Assembly (NCBI RefSeq): GCF_030412015.1
Contig: NZ_JASNRD010000015.1
Location: 86,300 to 150,299, forward strand
Source of the DNA: Massilia sp. YIM B02763
GTDB taxonomy: Bacteria > Pseudomonadota > Gammaproteobacteria > Burkholderiales > Burkholderiaceae_D
Direction: 5' to 3'
Length of the DNA: 64,000 nt
Of the stretch, positions 17,065 to 27,040 are shown one piece after another. Made by a program: the position numbers and the translations under genes. The notes under the pieces are model-generated. The model was not told the origin of the DNA. It ran no database searches and worked only from the letters and a program-made list of their open reading frames with translations. Numbering within the stretch: the stretch's first letter is position 1; every line of letters starts with the position of its first letter.

Positions 17065-17661
17065 TTGCGTACCAATATAGTCCTTATCGATTTCGAGAGC
17101 GTGCAACCTGCATCCCTCAGTCTCCTTGCTGCCGACCACTTCAAACTCAAGTTATTCGTTGGAGCCACGCAGAACAAGCTGCCCTTCGATCTGGTAACGG
17201 CAATGCAACGCATGGGGGAACGTGCGGAATATGTCAAGATTGCGGGCGTCGGGCCGAACGCTCTGGACTTCCACATTGCTTACTACATCGGGCGCCTTTC
17301 TTGCGGCGAGCCGGACGCTTTCTTTCACATCATCTCAAAGGACAGCGGATTCGATCCGCTCATCCAGCATCTTAAAGACCAGAAGATTTTCTGTGGCCGC
17401 TGGCCGTCACTCGAAGCGATTCCAGCAGTGAAAGCGACGCACATTAGGACGCCTGATGAGCGCGCCCGCGTGTTTTTTGGCAGGCTGCAACAGCCAAATG
17501 CGACAAAACCGCGTACAGAGAAGACATTACGGAGCTCGGTTGCCGCTCATTTTCAACGACAACTCGCAGATGCCGACGTTTCCGGAGTCATCGATGCCCT
17601 ACAGGGACTTGGTTACTTGTCCATCATCGGTGGCAAGGTGACGTATGCGTCATCCAACTAG
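17065..17661 (+). CDS. PIN-like domain protein (PIN7 type)
   Basis: 198 residues if started at TTG 17065, preceded by AAAGAGA; this gives MRTNIVLIDFESVQP, the usual family start. A GTG at 17002 would add 21 unrelated residues. Acidic residues of a PIN/NYN nuclease fold are visible: D in VLIDFE, D in ALDFHIAYYIG, and two in ISKDSGFDPLI. The C-terminal part (from about 130) looks like a small winged helix (ALQGLGYLSIIGGKVTY). The gene is visibly less GC-rich than its neighbours (about half GC), which suggests transfer. RNase or defence-linked activity is possible but not shown. Confidence 0.75.
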   Translation: MRTNIVLIDFESVQPASLSLLAADHFKLKLFVGATQNKLPFDLVTAMQRMGERAEYVKIAGVGPNALDFHIAYYIGRLSCGEPDAFFHIISKDSGFDPLIQHLKDQKIFCGRWPSLEAIPAVKATHIRTPDERARVFFGRLQQPNATKPRTEKTLRSSVAAHFQRQLADADVSGVIDALQGLGYLSIIGGKVTYASSN

Positions 17662-18031
17662 AAATCGAGATTCGACACTTCACCAGAGGACTCTCCTGAC
17701 TGTATCGAGCGTCCGCTTCGGGGCGTGGGTGGCCGTGCGCGCGCCACGTCGTCGCTTCCCGGTTCGTCAGCCTGTGAAACAGAGCGCCGGGCTATACCGT
17801 ACCGGCATGAAGCGCGCGAAAGTATTCCGTTTGCAAATGTTTTCGCTAACATGCACAATGTCGTCTCAACAATAATGCGAACGTAGCCGCCACGGTAGCG
17901 CTACGCCGGGAGACGAACCGACGCCGCCGGCGCCGGATGGCGCGCCTGCGCCCAGCTTCATCCACGCTTCCTCGGTCGTAACGCCATCCGCCACGCACGG
18001 ACGCTCCGATTACCTTGCTTTAGAGGACTGG
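17662..18031. other. 370-bp leader region before the GH31 gene
   Basis: No convincing gene; a 76-codon frame here has no family resemblance or ribosome site. The middle (17810-17880) is AT-richer and contains a candidate operator at 17838-17851. The last 30 bases hold GGAGACG-free sequence with AGAGGACTGG just before ATG 18032, serving as the ribosome site. Confidence 0.45.
17838..17851. promoter_or_regulatory. Possible LacI-family operator upstream of GH31
   Basis: TGTTTTCGCTAACA is an imperfect 14-bp palindrome with a central CG (TGTTnnC/GnnAACA), the form of LacI/GalR-family sites. It shares only a half site with the TGAAATCGATTTCA series near 29.5 kb, so a different regulator or chance is possible. 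Confidence 0.3.
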
Positions 18032-20353
18032 ATGAGACCGACCCTGAACCGCACTCTGTTCGCGCTAACATCGGCGTTCGCGATCGCCGCGCCGCTGTAC
18101 GCCGCGCCCCTCTCGACCCTGGACCGCAACGGCGCCTGGGTCTCCGTCGAGGCCTACGGCCCGAACGTCGTGCACGTGACCATCGCGGTCGACAAGGACG
18201 AAGTGCTGAAAGGGCCGGGCTACGGCATCCTGCCGAAGCAGGCCGACAACAGCGCCTTCCGCCATACCTCGGGCGCGGACGGCGACGTGTTCGTCTCGAA
18301 GGGCATGACGCTGCGCGTGAATCCGGCGCCGCCGGCGCGCACGCCGAGCCAGGGCGAGAAGTATTTCGCGCCGGCGCTGGCCTCGGTCGGTTTGCAGGTA
18401 CTGAATGCAAAGGGCGAGAAAGTGCTGGACATGGGCGGTTGGGAAATGTCGCCGCACACGGTCAACGGCGAGAAGACCTACCAGGTCGGCGCTTCGTTTG
18501 CCGCCGCGCGCGACGAGCACCTGTACGGCATGGGCCAGAACCAGGAATCGCTGTCCGGCCTGGACCTGCGCGGCCGCGTGCTGGACTGCAAGCACTGGTA
18601 CGACGCGCCGGGCGGGGAGAGCGTGTGCGTTCCGTTCATGGTGTCCTCGAAAGGCTACGGCATCGTCTGGGACAACCCGTCGGCGACGCGCTTCCAGGGC
18701 GCCATCCACGGCCGCACCGTGTTCCAGTCGCAGGTGGGCGAGCGCGTGAGCTTCTTCGTCATCACGGGCAATACCCCGGACGAGCTGTATTCCGGCTATG
18801 CGCGCCTGACGGGCAAGACCCCGATCCCGCCGAAGTCGGCATTCGGCCTGATCCAGTCGAAGGCGCGCTACGAGACGCAGGCCGAGGTGCTGCGCGTGGC
18901 AAATACCTACCGCCAGAAGAAATATCCGCTGGACGTGATGGTCGTCGACTGGTTCTACTGGACCCGCATGGGCCAGATGGACATCAACCCGGCCGAGTAT
19001 CCGGATCCGGACGGCATGAACAAGCAGCTGCACGACATGGGGATGGAATCGATCATCTCGATCTGGCCGCGCTACGAAACGTCGGGCCGCTATTTCAACG
19101 AGCTTGACCGCAAGGGCTTCCTGCTGAAGGACAAGGACGGCAAGAGCGTCGACGGCCTGCCGTTCCGCTCGGACCGCACGGGCGGCCTGATCGATGCGAC
19201 CAATCCGAAGGCGCGCCAGTGGTTCTTCGAAAAATCGCGCGACAACATCCTGTCGCACGGCTTCGATTATCCGTGGCTGGACGAGACCGAGCCGGACCTG
19301 GTGCCGGACGGCTTCTTCTATTCGATCGGCTCGGGCGACCGCTACCACAACCTGTTCCCGCTCGTGCACGTCGAAGGATTCGCCGACAATATGCGCGCGT
19401 GGAAGCCGAACAAGCGCGTGCTGATCCTGTCGCGCGCCGCCTACCTCGGCTCGCAGCGCACCGGCGCACTGTTCTGGTCCTCGGACATCACCTCGACCTG
19501 GGAAGCGCTGCAGCGCCAGATCCCGGCGGGCCTGAACATGGTCGCTTCCGGCATCGCGCTGTGGGGCAACGACATCGGCGGCTGGCAGAAGATCCCGCAG
19601 ACCAGCACCGCCACCAAGGCGCCGCTCGTCGACCCGGCCGGCGCGGAAGACGTCGTGGGCAAGAACCAGGATTATCCGGAACTGATGACGCGCTGGTTCC
19701 AGTACGGTACCTTCCTGCCGACGCTGCGATTGCACGGCGACCGCAAGCACGCCGACATCTGGTCCTTCGGCAAGCAGGCCGAGACCATCATGGCGCGCTA
19801 CGACCAGCTGCGTTACCAGCTGATCCCGTACATCTACAGCCAGGCCAAGTTCACCCACGACACGGGCGCGCCGTTCATGCGTCCGCTGTGGATGGACTTC
19901 GGCACCGACCCGAACGTCGCCAACATCGGCACCCAGTACATGTTCGGCCCAGCCTTCCTGGTGGCACCGGTCACGGAGCAGGGACAGACGGAGAAGGACG
20001 TGTATCTTCCGGCCGGCACCGACTGGTATGACTTCTGGACCAATGAAAAGTTCAGCGGAGGCCGCTGGATCAAGGCCCAGGCCCCGATCGACCGCATCCC
20101 GGTCTTCGTGAAAGCCGGTTCCGTGATCCCGATGGGCGCCGACGTCCAGTCGACCCGCGGCAAGCAGGCCATCGCCCAGGTGCTCGTCTATCCGGGCAAG
20201 GACGGCGAGTTCTCGCTGTACGACGACGACGGCGTGTCGTACGACTACGAGAAGGGCAAGTCGACCGTGACGAAGCTGCGCTGGAACGATGCGTCGGGCA
20301 AGCTGAGCGGCGATGCCGGCATGGCGAAGCTGGTGAAGGTGGCCGGCAAGTAA
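18032..20353 (+). CDS. Exported GH31-family alpha-glycosidase
   Basis: 773 residues with a signal peptide at 1-24 (RTLFALTSAFAIAAPLYA). GH31 (beta/alpha)8 barrel: catalytic nucleophile D417 in PWLDETEPD and acid/base D485 in GALFWSSDITSTW; the GIALWGNDIGGW motif and C-terminal beta domains (RIPVFVKAGSVIPMG, then LYDDDGVSYDYEKG) follow. The family covers alpha-glucosidases, alpha-xylosidases and relatives; the general pattern looks alpha-xylosidase-like but the substrate is not certain. Periplasmic or outer-membrane side. Followed at once by a strong terminator, so monocistronic. Confidence 0.9.
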   Translation: MRPTLNRTLFALTSAFAIAAPLYAAPLSTLDRNGAWVSVEAYGPNVVHVTIAVDKDEVLKGPGYGILPKQADNSAFRHTSGADGDVFVSKGMTLRVNPAPPARTPSQGEKYFAPALASVGLQVLNAKGEKVLDMGGWEMSPHTVNGEKTYQVGASFAAARDEHLYGMGQNQESLSGLDLRGRVLDCKHWYDAPGGESVCVPFMVSSKGYGIVWDNPSATRFQGAIHGRTVFQSQVGERVSFFVITGNTPDELYSGYARLTGKTPIPPKSAFGLIQSKARYETQAEVLRVANTYRQKKYPLDVMVVDWFYWTRMGQMDINPAEYPDPDGMNKQLHDMGMESIISIWPRYETSGRYFNELDRKGFLLKDKDGKSVDGLPFRSDRTGGLIDATNPKARQWFFEKSRDNILSHGFDYPWLDETEPDLVPDGFFYSIGSGDRYHNLFPLVHVEGFADNMRAWKPNKRVLILSRAAYLGSQRTGALFWSSDITSTWEALQRQIPAGLNMVASGIALWGNDIGGWQKIPQTSTATKAPLVDPAGAEDVVGKNQDYPELMTRWFQYGTFLPTLRLHGDRKHADIWSFGKQAETIMARYDQLRYQLIPYIYSQAKFTHDTGAPFMRPLWMDFGTDPNVANIGTQYMFGPAFLVAPVTEQGQTEKDVYLPAGTDWYDFWTNEKFSGGRWIKAQAPIDRIPVFVKAGSVIPMGADVQSTRGKQAIAQVLVYPGKDGEFSLYDDDGVSYDYEKGKSTVTKLRWNDASGKLSGDAGMAKLVKVAGK

Positions 20354-20375
20354 GCTGTCCGGCCCTGGAAACGAC

Positions 20376-20407
20376 AAGCCCCTGCTCGACGGCAGGGGCT
20401 TTTTTTA
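20376..20407 (+). terminator. Rho-independent terminator after GH31
   Basis: Perfect 10-bp stem AAGCCCCTGC/GCAGGGGCTT with a 6-base loop, followed by a run of seven T. It begins 23 bp after the GH31 stop. Confidence 0.92.
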
Positions 20408-20435
20408 TTGCCGGTGCGCGTCGCTGCGCGAGGCA

Positions 20436-20900
20436 TCAATGATCGTAGCTGAGCACCCGCAGCAGCTTCCATTGGCCGCCATCGCGCTCCCACACCATCG
20501 AAAACCGGTACACGCCGCAGCTTTCCGGCTCGGCAGGCGAGGGCTTGTTGCAAAAGCGGTGCTTGCCGATGTGCATGGCGTGGTCGGGCCCGGTGGGAAA
20601 TACTTCGACCGTCTCAGGCATCGCCTCGCGCCGCACGCGGGCAGGAGCGGCGAAGTTTTTTTCGAAGATGGCGATGTTCTCGGCGTAGCCGGTGACGCCG
20701 CTACGGTCGTGATAGAACTCGAGGCGCGGGCTGAAGCCGGATTTCAATCGGCCGATGTCGCGCCGGTTCAGTCCTTCGAACAGGCGGGCGTCGGCGGCCA
20801 CGATCTCGGCTGTCAATTGTTCCCGCGACTGCGTGCCCGCGTCCGCCGACGCAGCGCTTCCTGCCGCCGCCAGGCATAGTGCCGCCGCCATCCTGTTCAT
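20436..20900 (-). CDS. Exported NTF2-like (DUF4440-type) protein
   Basis: 154 residues with a signal peptide (MAAALCLAAAGSAASA, 3-19). The body has the cone-fold pattern of nuclear-transport-factor-2-like proteins: LTAEIVAADARLFEGLNRRDIGRL, then FSPRLEFYHDRSG and the C-terminal strand pair YRFSMVWERDGGQWKLLRVLSYDH. This family includes ketosteroid isomerases and small-molecule binders; function here unknown, periplasmic. Start ATG 20900 follows GGAGGCGAAC. Confidence 0.85.
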   Translation of the reverse strand: MNRMAAALCLAAAGSAASADAGTQSREQLTAEIVAADARLFEGLNRRDIGRLKSGFSPRLEFYHDRSGVTGYAENIAIFEKNFAAPARVRREAMPETVEVFPTGPDHAMHIGKHRFCNKPSPAEPESCGVYRFSMVWERDGGQWKLLRVLSYDH

Positions 20901-21083
20901 GTTCGCCTCCGTCTCGTTGGAATGACGCGACTATGCCAGCGCGGCACGCCGCCCGCACGCCGGTTCCGACGAACGGTCGGAACGATGGCGCGAACGGCGC
21001 GACCGAGCTTCACGACTCTTGAAATTCCCCGGCCGTCCCCATCTGGTCCGTATCGCGGCCCGGCCGCTTCTCTACGGAACCCC

Positions 21084-21611
21084 ATGCGACTCTTCCTGCG
21101 CAGCCTCGCCGTCGCCCTGGTCCTGATCGCGGCCGAGGCCGTGCTGCGCCCATGGCTGGAAGGCGTCGCCTACGCGATCCGCCTGGCCTCGCTGCCTGCG
21201 CCCGGCGTGCTCCCGGTGCCAGTGGCCGGGGTCAAGCCATCGCAACTGGCCGATACCTGGGGCGGGGCGCGCAGCGAAGGACGCAAGCACGAGGGCATCG
21301 ACATCTTCGCCAGGCGGGGCACGCCCGTGCTGTCCAGCACGGAAGGCATCGTGCTGCGGGTCGGGACCAACCGCCTCGGCGGCCAAGTCGTGTGGGTGCT
21401 TGGGCCTGGCGGCCAGCGTCATTATTATGCCCACCTGGACCGCTACGGCGACGTCCATGCCGGCAAGCGCGTGGCGCCGGGAAGCGTGGTCGGCTACGTC
21501 GGCAATACGGGGAACGCCCGCACCACGCCGCCGCACTTGCACTATGGCATTTATGAAGCGGAAGGTGCCGTCAATCCCTATCCTTTTCTGCATCCGCGCA
21601 ACGCTCGCTAA
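21084..21611 (+). CDS. M23-family (LytM) metallopeptidase
   Basis: 175 residues from ATG 21084. N-terminal membrane anchor or signal (LFLRSLAVALVLIAAEAVL). LytM zinc site: H69 and D73 in KHEGIDIF, H117 in HYYAHL, and H151/H153 in PPHLHYGIY. Such enzymes cut peptide cross-links of peptidoglycan on the periplasmic side; with all metal ligands present it is probably active. No partner division genes nearby. The gene is short for the family, consisting of little more than the catalytic domain. Confidence 0.9.
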   Translation: MRLFLRSLAVALVLIAAEAVLRPWLEGVAYAIRLASLPAPGVLPVPVAGVKPSQLADTWGGARSEGRKHEGIDIFARRGTPVLSSTEGIVLRVGTNRLGGQVVWVLGPGGQRHYYAHLDRYGDVHAGKRVAPGSVVGYVGNTGNARTTPPHLHYGIYEAEGAVNPYPFLHPRNAR

Positions 21612-21704
21612 ATGTTCGCGCGAAATAAACGGAAAATTCGAAAACCGCATCCGCGCTGAAATATAATCGGCCTCCAATAGACATCTAATGCTTTGAGGCT
21701 CGAT

Positions 21705-22106
21705 ATGGCGCGCAATGTGCGTCGCGAACACTTGGTGTCGCGGCATCTTGAGGTAGCACTGGTGTACAAGGAAATGCTGGGCGTCGACGAAGCCATGGCC
21801 TATCTCGAGCGAGAAAACATTCCGAAAGGAATGGCGGAACGGTATCTCCACGCCGCGAGCAAGCCGGTCCCCGGCGGCGACGCCGATGCGGCGCCTCCGC
21901 CGCAAGCCAGTTGCCGGCGCAGGAATCACGTGCACGATGCCATCGTCGAAGCCGCCCTGAAGATCGAACGCAAGATGGGCACGGCGTCCGCGCTTGCCTT
22001 GCTGCGCAATGAACAGGTTCCGGAAAACGTGATCCTGCGGCTGGCTGCCGAAGGTCCCCGCCAGCTCCGCCTGCGCGAAGCATCCGGCGACGACGCGCTG
22101 CGCTGA
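21705..22106 (+). CDS. Small protein with two helical repeats (unknown family)
   Basis: 133 residues from ATG 21705 (TTTGAGG six bases upstream). Two copies of an approximately 38-residue helical unit at 14-52 and 78-117, joined by a Pro/Ala linker: each has AL, a Gly about seven residues later, an Ala-rich helix, then the turn [IV]P and a helix ending [MV]xxR (NIPKGMAERYL; QVPENVILRLA). The same unit appears once in the small gene at 35185-35400 (GVPRAVALRVL). Soluble and probably all-helical. I do not recognise a named family or function. Confidence 0.65.
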   Translation: MARNVRREHLVSRHLEVALVYKEMLGVDEAMAYLERENIPKGMAERYLHAASKPVPGGDADAAPPPQASCRRRNHVHDAIVEAALKIERKMGTASALALLRNEQVPENVILRLAAEGPRQLRLREASGDDALR

Positions 22107-22250
22107 TGGCCGCGATGAGCGGCTCGCAGGCGCGCGTCCACCCTGTCCCCAACATCACCTGACGATCGGCATAATCCTACACGCGCACGACTGAGGACGA
22201 CGGAACGCCCGCCCGCACTACAATCGTGCGTATGCGAGGAGGGTAGGTCC

Positions 22251-22985
22251 GTGCCGATGGATACTGCGGTTCAACAAAGAAATACGCTCGAAGGCCAGCT
22301 GCGCCGCGATACCGTGCTGTGGCGCTACCTGGACGCCGCCAAGCTGTTCGACTTCTTCGAGAATTCCACGCTGTTCTTCTGCCGCGCCGATCATTTCTCG
22401 GATAAGTTCGAGGGCGCGTTCACACCCTCGCTGCGCGAGCAGATCAGCCGTGCCCATGCCTGCGGCGAGATCGGCTACGACTACGAGCAGTTCAAGCGGC
22501 GCATGCGCGAATCCGTGTTCATCAATTGCTGGCACCGCAACCAGGACGACAGCGCTGCGATGTGGGCGCTGTACGGCAAGTCCGACTGCGCGGTGGCGCT
22601 GACCACCACCGTGGGCCAGCTTGCCGACGTGCTGGAGGGTATCTCCGAACACAAGACTTCGATCGTGCGCGTCGAATACGTGAAGCACTGGCGCGACCCC
22701 AAGCTCGACGTGTCGCCCGACTACACGCGCATCTTCGCCTACAAGACCAAGGCCTACGAGTACGAAAAGGAAGTGCGCGTGGTGGTGGACCGCAGCGGCG
22801 ACGAGGCGGGGCCGCCCGCCGATCCGGGCATCGTGGTGCCGGTCGATGCGACGCGGCTGCTGCGCAGCATCGTCATCGCGCCGGACGCGCCGCCCTGGTT
22901 CGAGCAGCTGGTGCGGCAGTCGGCCGGGCGTTACGGGGTGAGGGCGCCGGTGCGCAGGTCGAAGCTGGCGACGGATCCGATTTGA
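22251..22985 (+). CDS. DUF2971-domain protein
   Basis: 244 residues. GTG 22251 is preferred, 8 bases after GAGGAGG; ATG 22257 is possible. DUF2971 marks: LWRYLDAAKLFDFFENSTLFFCRADHF, the FINCWHRNQDDSAAMWALYG motif, and YKTKAYEYEKEVRVVV. The family is widespread and of unknown biochemistry; some members sit in phage-defence neighbourhoods, but nothing adjacent supports that here. Followed by a REPIN-like repeat. Confidence 0.82.
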   Translation: MPMDTAVQQRNTLEGQLRRDTVLWRYLDAAKLFDFFENSTLFFCRADHFSDKFEGAFTPSLREQISRAHACGEIGYDYEQFKRRMRESVFINCWHRNQDDSAAMWALYGKSDCAVALTTTVGQLADVLEGISEHKTSIVRVEYVKHWRDPKLDVSPDYTRIFAYKTKAYEYEKEVRVVVDRSGDEAGPPADPGIVVPVDATRLLRSIVIAPDAPPWFEQLVRQSAGRYGVRAPVRRSKLATDPI

Positions 22986-23000
22986 TCGTCAGTGTGACTC

Positions 23001-23126
23001 CGTCGTCCCTGCGCAGGCAGGGACCCATGCTGAAGCGCAGAATTCGATATCCTGGAAGTACCCGACGGCTTCCAACATACCGGCTTCGGACGCTCGGCAC
23101 GGGTCACCGCCTGCGCGGGGACGACG
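23001..23126. repeat. REPIN-like inverted repeat pair
   Basis: Two 26-base arms in opposite orientation: CGTCGTCCCTGCGCAGGC... at 23001-23026 and its near-complement at 23101-23126 (22 of 26 positions pair). Each arm holds its own small palindrome (CCTGCGCAGG). The spacer is 74 bp. It fills the gap between the DUF2971 gene and the end of the convergent MFS gene and may act as a bidirectional terminator. Confidence 0.7.
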
Positions 23127-23136
23127 TATTGGATGC

Positions 23137-24519
23137 TCAAGCCGCCCGGTGCGTCGCGCTCTCCGGCGGCGCCACGCCCGTCGCTTCGGCCACGCTGCTT
23201 TCGTTCGCGTAGCTGTCGCCGCCCATGCCGTCGTCGTGGTGGAAGGGTGCGAACCAGGTCGCGAGGAAGGACGGTATCGTGGCCACCATCACGAACACGA
23301 AGTAGCCGACATAGCCCATCATCTCCTGCAGGTGGCCGCTGACCACGCCCGTGATCATATTGCACAGTCCCATCAGGCCCGTGCCGAACGCGTAGTGGGT
23401 GGTCGTGTACTTGCCCGGCGCGAGCTGCTGCATCAGGTAGATCATGAAGCCGACGGAGCCAAAGCCGAAGAAGAATTTTTCGATGACGACGCCGGCGGTG
23501 ATCGCCAGGGTGCTGGTCGGCAGCAGGATCGCCATCGCCAGGAAGGTCGCGTTCGGGATGTTCACGGCGCAGCACAGCACGAACAGCACGCGCTTCAGGC
23601 CCCGCTTGGCCACGTACATGCCGCCCAGCAGGGAACCCAGCAGCACGGCCACCAGGCCGTAGGTGCCGTAGACGATGCCCAGCTGCTCGTTCGACAGGCC
23701 GAGGCCGCCCTTGCTGGCCGCGTCGACCATGAAGAAGGGGCCGATCTTTTCCAGCAGGCCGATGCTGACCCGGAACAGCAGGGCGAACGCGACCATCTTC
23801 CACACGTCGCGCTTCTGGAAGAAGGTGACGAAGGAATCCCACAGGATCGCGCCGGCGCCGCGCAGGCTGGTCGGCGTGTTCTCGGCGCGCGCGCCTTCCG
23901 GCATCACGCGCACGTGCCACAGCGCCATCAGCACGATGATGGCGGCGACGATGAAGAAGATCACGCGCCAGGCATCCATCCAGTCCGGCCCGAATACCTT
24001 CGGGTCGTGGTGGAACACCTCGACGTGCAGCTTGCCGCTCAGGTAGACGAGCAGGCCCGAGGCAACGATGGGGCCGATGTTCCACGACAGGCTCTGCACG
24101 CCGCAGTACAGCGATTGGGCGCGCGTGTCGAGCGAGGTCACGTAGACGCCGTCGCTGGCGATGTCCTGGGTGGCGCCGATGAAGGACATCACCCAGAACA
24201 GCGGCAGCATCAGCGCCATCCAGTTGGGCATGCCCATGGCCAGCGCGGCCGCGGCGAAGCCGATGCCGACCAGCGCCTGGGTGCACAGCACGAAGAATTT
24301 CTTGGTGCGGTACATCTCGACGATGGGTGCGAACAGCGGCTTGATCGTGTACGCGAGGATCAGCATGCTGGAATACGCGGCGGCGTCGCCGTTGTTCATG
24401 CCCAGGTTCTTGAACATGATGGCGGTCACGCTGGTCAGCATGATGTAGCCGAGGGCCATCGTGAAATAGCCGGTCGGGACCCACAGCAGCGGGTGGCGGG
24501 AACGTTCAGGCGTGGACAT
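23137..24519 (-). CDS. MFS permease (AmpG/PAT-like), sugar locus
   Basis: 460 residues, twelve predicted membrane helices; GYFTMALGYIMLTSVTAIMFKNLG at the start and FGFGSVGFMIYLMQQLAPGKYTTTHYAFGTGLMGL in the second half resemble AmpG-like permeases found in TonB-receptor carbohydrate loci. Last gene of the run receptor-GH1-glucokinase-MFS; its start overlaps the glucokinase gene by 14 bp. It probably brings a beta-glucoside such as a glucose disaccharide from periplasm to cytoplasm, where the GH1 enzyme lacks a signal peptide. Substrate is inferred from neighbours only. Confidence 0.85.
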   Translation of the reverse strand: MSTPERSRHPLLWVPTGYFTMALGYIMLTSVTAIMFKNLGMNNGDAAAYSSMLILAYTIKPLFAPIVEMYRTKKFFVLCTQALVGIGFAAAALAMGMPNWMALMLPLFWVMSFIGATQDIASDGVYVTSLDTRAQSLYCGVQSLSWNIGPIVASGLLVYLSGKLHVEVFHHDPKVFGPDWMDAWRVIFFIVAAIIVLMALWHVRVMPEGARAENTPTSLRGAGAILWDSFVTFFQKRDVWKMVAFALLFRVSIGLLEKIGPFFMVDAASKGGLGLSNEQLGIVYGTYGLVAVLLGSLLGGMYVAKRGLKRVLFVLCCAVNIPNATFLAMAILLPTSTLAITAGVVIEKFFFGFGSVGFMIYLMQQLAPGKYTTTHYAFGTGLMGLCNMITGVVSGHLQEMMGYVGYFVFVMVATIPSFLATWFAPFHHDDGMGGDSYANESSVAEATGVAPPESATHRAA

Positions 24520-25570
24520 GGGGCGGGGCGGTGACGGAATCGATCGGGGCGCGCTGGAGTGCCGCGCGCGCGTCGAGCAGGCGGTCTTCGAGCAGCGCGG
24601 CGGCGCCGGCCAGCGCCGGGTAGGGCGCGTGGATCACGAAGCAGGGGATCTGCGCGGTGAAGCCGGAGAAGCGGCCCTTGTTCTCGAAGCGGGCGCGGAA
24701 CGGAGAACGGGCGAACCAGTCGCCCAGGCGCGGCACGACGCCGCCGCCGATATAGATGCCGCCGCGCGCGCACAGCGTGACGGCGACGTTGGCGGCCATC
24801 GTGCCGAGCATGCCGCAGAAGACCTCCAGCGTCTCGACGCACAGGGCGTCGCTGCCGGCAAGGCCGCGTTCGACGATCTGCGCCGGCTCCAGTGCGGCAA
24901 TGGGAAACTGAGCAGGAGCATGCGCGGCGCCGCCGCGCGCGGCCAGCGCTTCGTGGATCAGGGCCAGGCCCGGACCGGAGACGAGGCGCTCGGCCGACAC
25001 GTGCGGCCACTTGGTCCAGCAGTACGACAGGATCGCCTGCTCGCGCTCGTCCGCCGGCGAAAAGGCGACGTGGCCGCCTTCGCTGGCCAGCACGGTCCAG
25101 CGCGATCCGTTCGGGATCAGGCCGCCGACGCCCAGCCCCGTGCCGGCGCCCACCAGGCCGATCACGGCGTTCGCGTGCGGCGCCTGGCCGCCCACCTGCA
25201 CGAGGTCGGACGCGGGCAGCTGCGGCACCGACATCGACAGGGCGGCGAAGTCGTTCACCACCAGCAGCGTGTCCAGGCCCAGGCTCGTGCGCGCCGCCTC
25301 GATCGAGAACTGCCAGCAGTGGTTGGTCATCTTGACGAAGTCGCCATCGACGGGGTTGGCGATGGCGACCGCCGCGTGGCGCAATTCCTGGGCCGCGCCC
25401 GGGTGGCGCGCCAGGTAGGCGCGCACGGCGTCGGTGAATTCCGCATAGTCGGCGCAGGCCAGCGTGGCGACTTCCTCGATGCGGCCGGGGCCGCGCTGCA
25501 GCGCGAAGCGGGCATTGGTGCCGCCGATGTCGGCCAGCAGCCGGGGGCCGCCGAACAGCACGTCGTCCAT
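24506..25570 (-). CDS. glk: Glucokinase
   Basis: 354 residues of the bacterial ROK-unrelated glucokinase family (EcGlk type): phosphate loop LLADIGGTNARFAL (11-24), catalytic D107 in LVVNDFAALS, GLVGAGTGLGVGGLI, GGHVAFSP and a C-terminal CARGGIYIGGGVVPRL. It phosphorylates intracellular glucose to glucose-6-phosphate. ATG 25570 was chosen because TGAGGGA lies just upstream; an ATG 25582 directly after the GH1 stop would add four residues. The operon position right after a beta-glucosidase gives it its glucose supply. Confidence 0.93.
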   Translation of the reverse strand: MDDVLFGGPRLLADIGGTNARFALQRGPGRIEEVATLACADYAEFTDAVRAYLARHPGAAQELRHAAVAIANPVDGDFVKMTNHCWQFSIEAARTSLGLDTLLVVNDFAALSMSVPQLPASDLVQVGGQAPHANAVIGLVGAGTGLGVGGLIPNGSRWTVLASEGGHVAFSPADEREQAILSYCWTKWPHVSAERLVSGPGLALIHEALAARGGAAHAPAQFPIAALEPAQIVERGLAGSDALCVETLEVFCGMLGTMAANVAVTLCARGGIYIGGGVVPRLGDWFARSPFRARFENKGRFSGFTAQIPCFVIHAPYPALAGAAALLEDRLLDARAALQRAPIDSVTAPPHVHA

Positions 25571-25583
25571 GGCATCCCTCATG

Positions 25584-26921
<1,338 letters not shown>

Positions 26922-26943
26922 GGTGGTCCGGGAATGAGTGGGC

Positions 26944-26980
26944 GCCGGCATGGATGCCGGCAGCCTTGAAAACGATAACA
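26944..26980 (-). promoter_or_regulatory. LacI-type operator and leader hairpin before GH1
   Basis: TGAAAACGATAACA at 26967-26980 is a degenerate copy of the 14-bp palindrome seen before the TonB receptor. Five bases further towards the gene is a perfect 8-bp hairpin, GCCGGCAT-GG-ATGCCGGC (26944-26961). The same operator-five bases-hairpin order occurs before the Gfo/Idh gene at 47036-47073. Confidence 0.6.
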
Positions 26981-27040
26981 TACTGGATGGCGGCGGGCCG
27001 GGGCGCCGCTTTCGCGCTGCCCCGGCCCGGATGCGCCGGA

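Noticed and set aside
17645..17875. 76-codon plus-strand frame after the PIN-like gene
   Set aside because: No ribosome site, no family pattern, overlaps the presumed GH31 regulatory region.
18065..20377. 770-codon minus-strand frame opposite GH31
   Set aside because: His/Val/Arg-rich composition with no motif; GH31 catalytic motifs on the other strand are complete.
7631..22153. Identical CCTGTCCCCAAC at 7631-7642 and 22142-22153
   Set aside because: Only 12 bases and no conserved flanks or hairpin; could be chance or a short repeat remnant, not enough to annotate.
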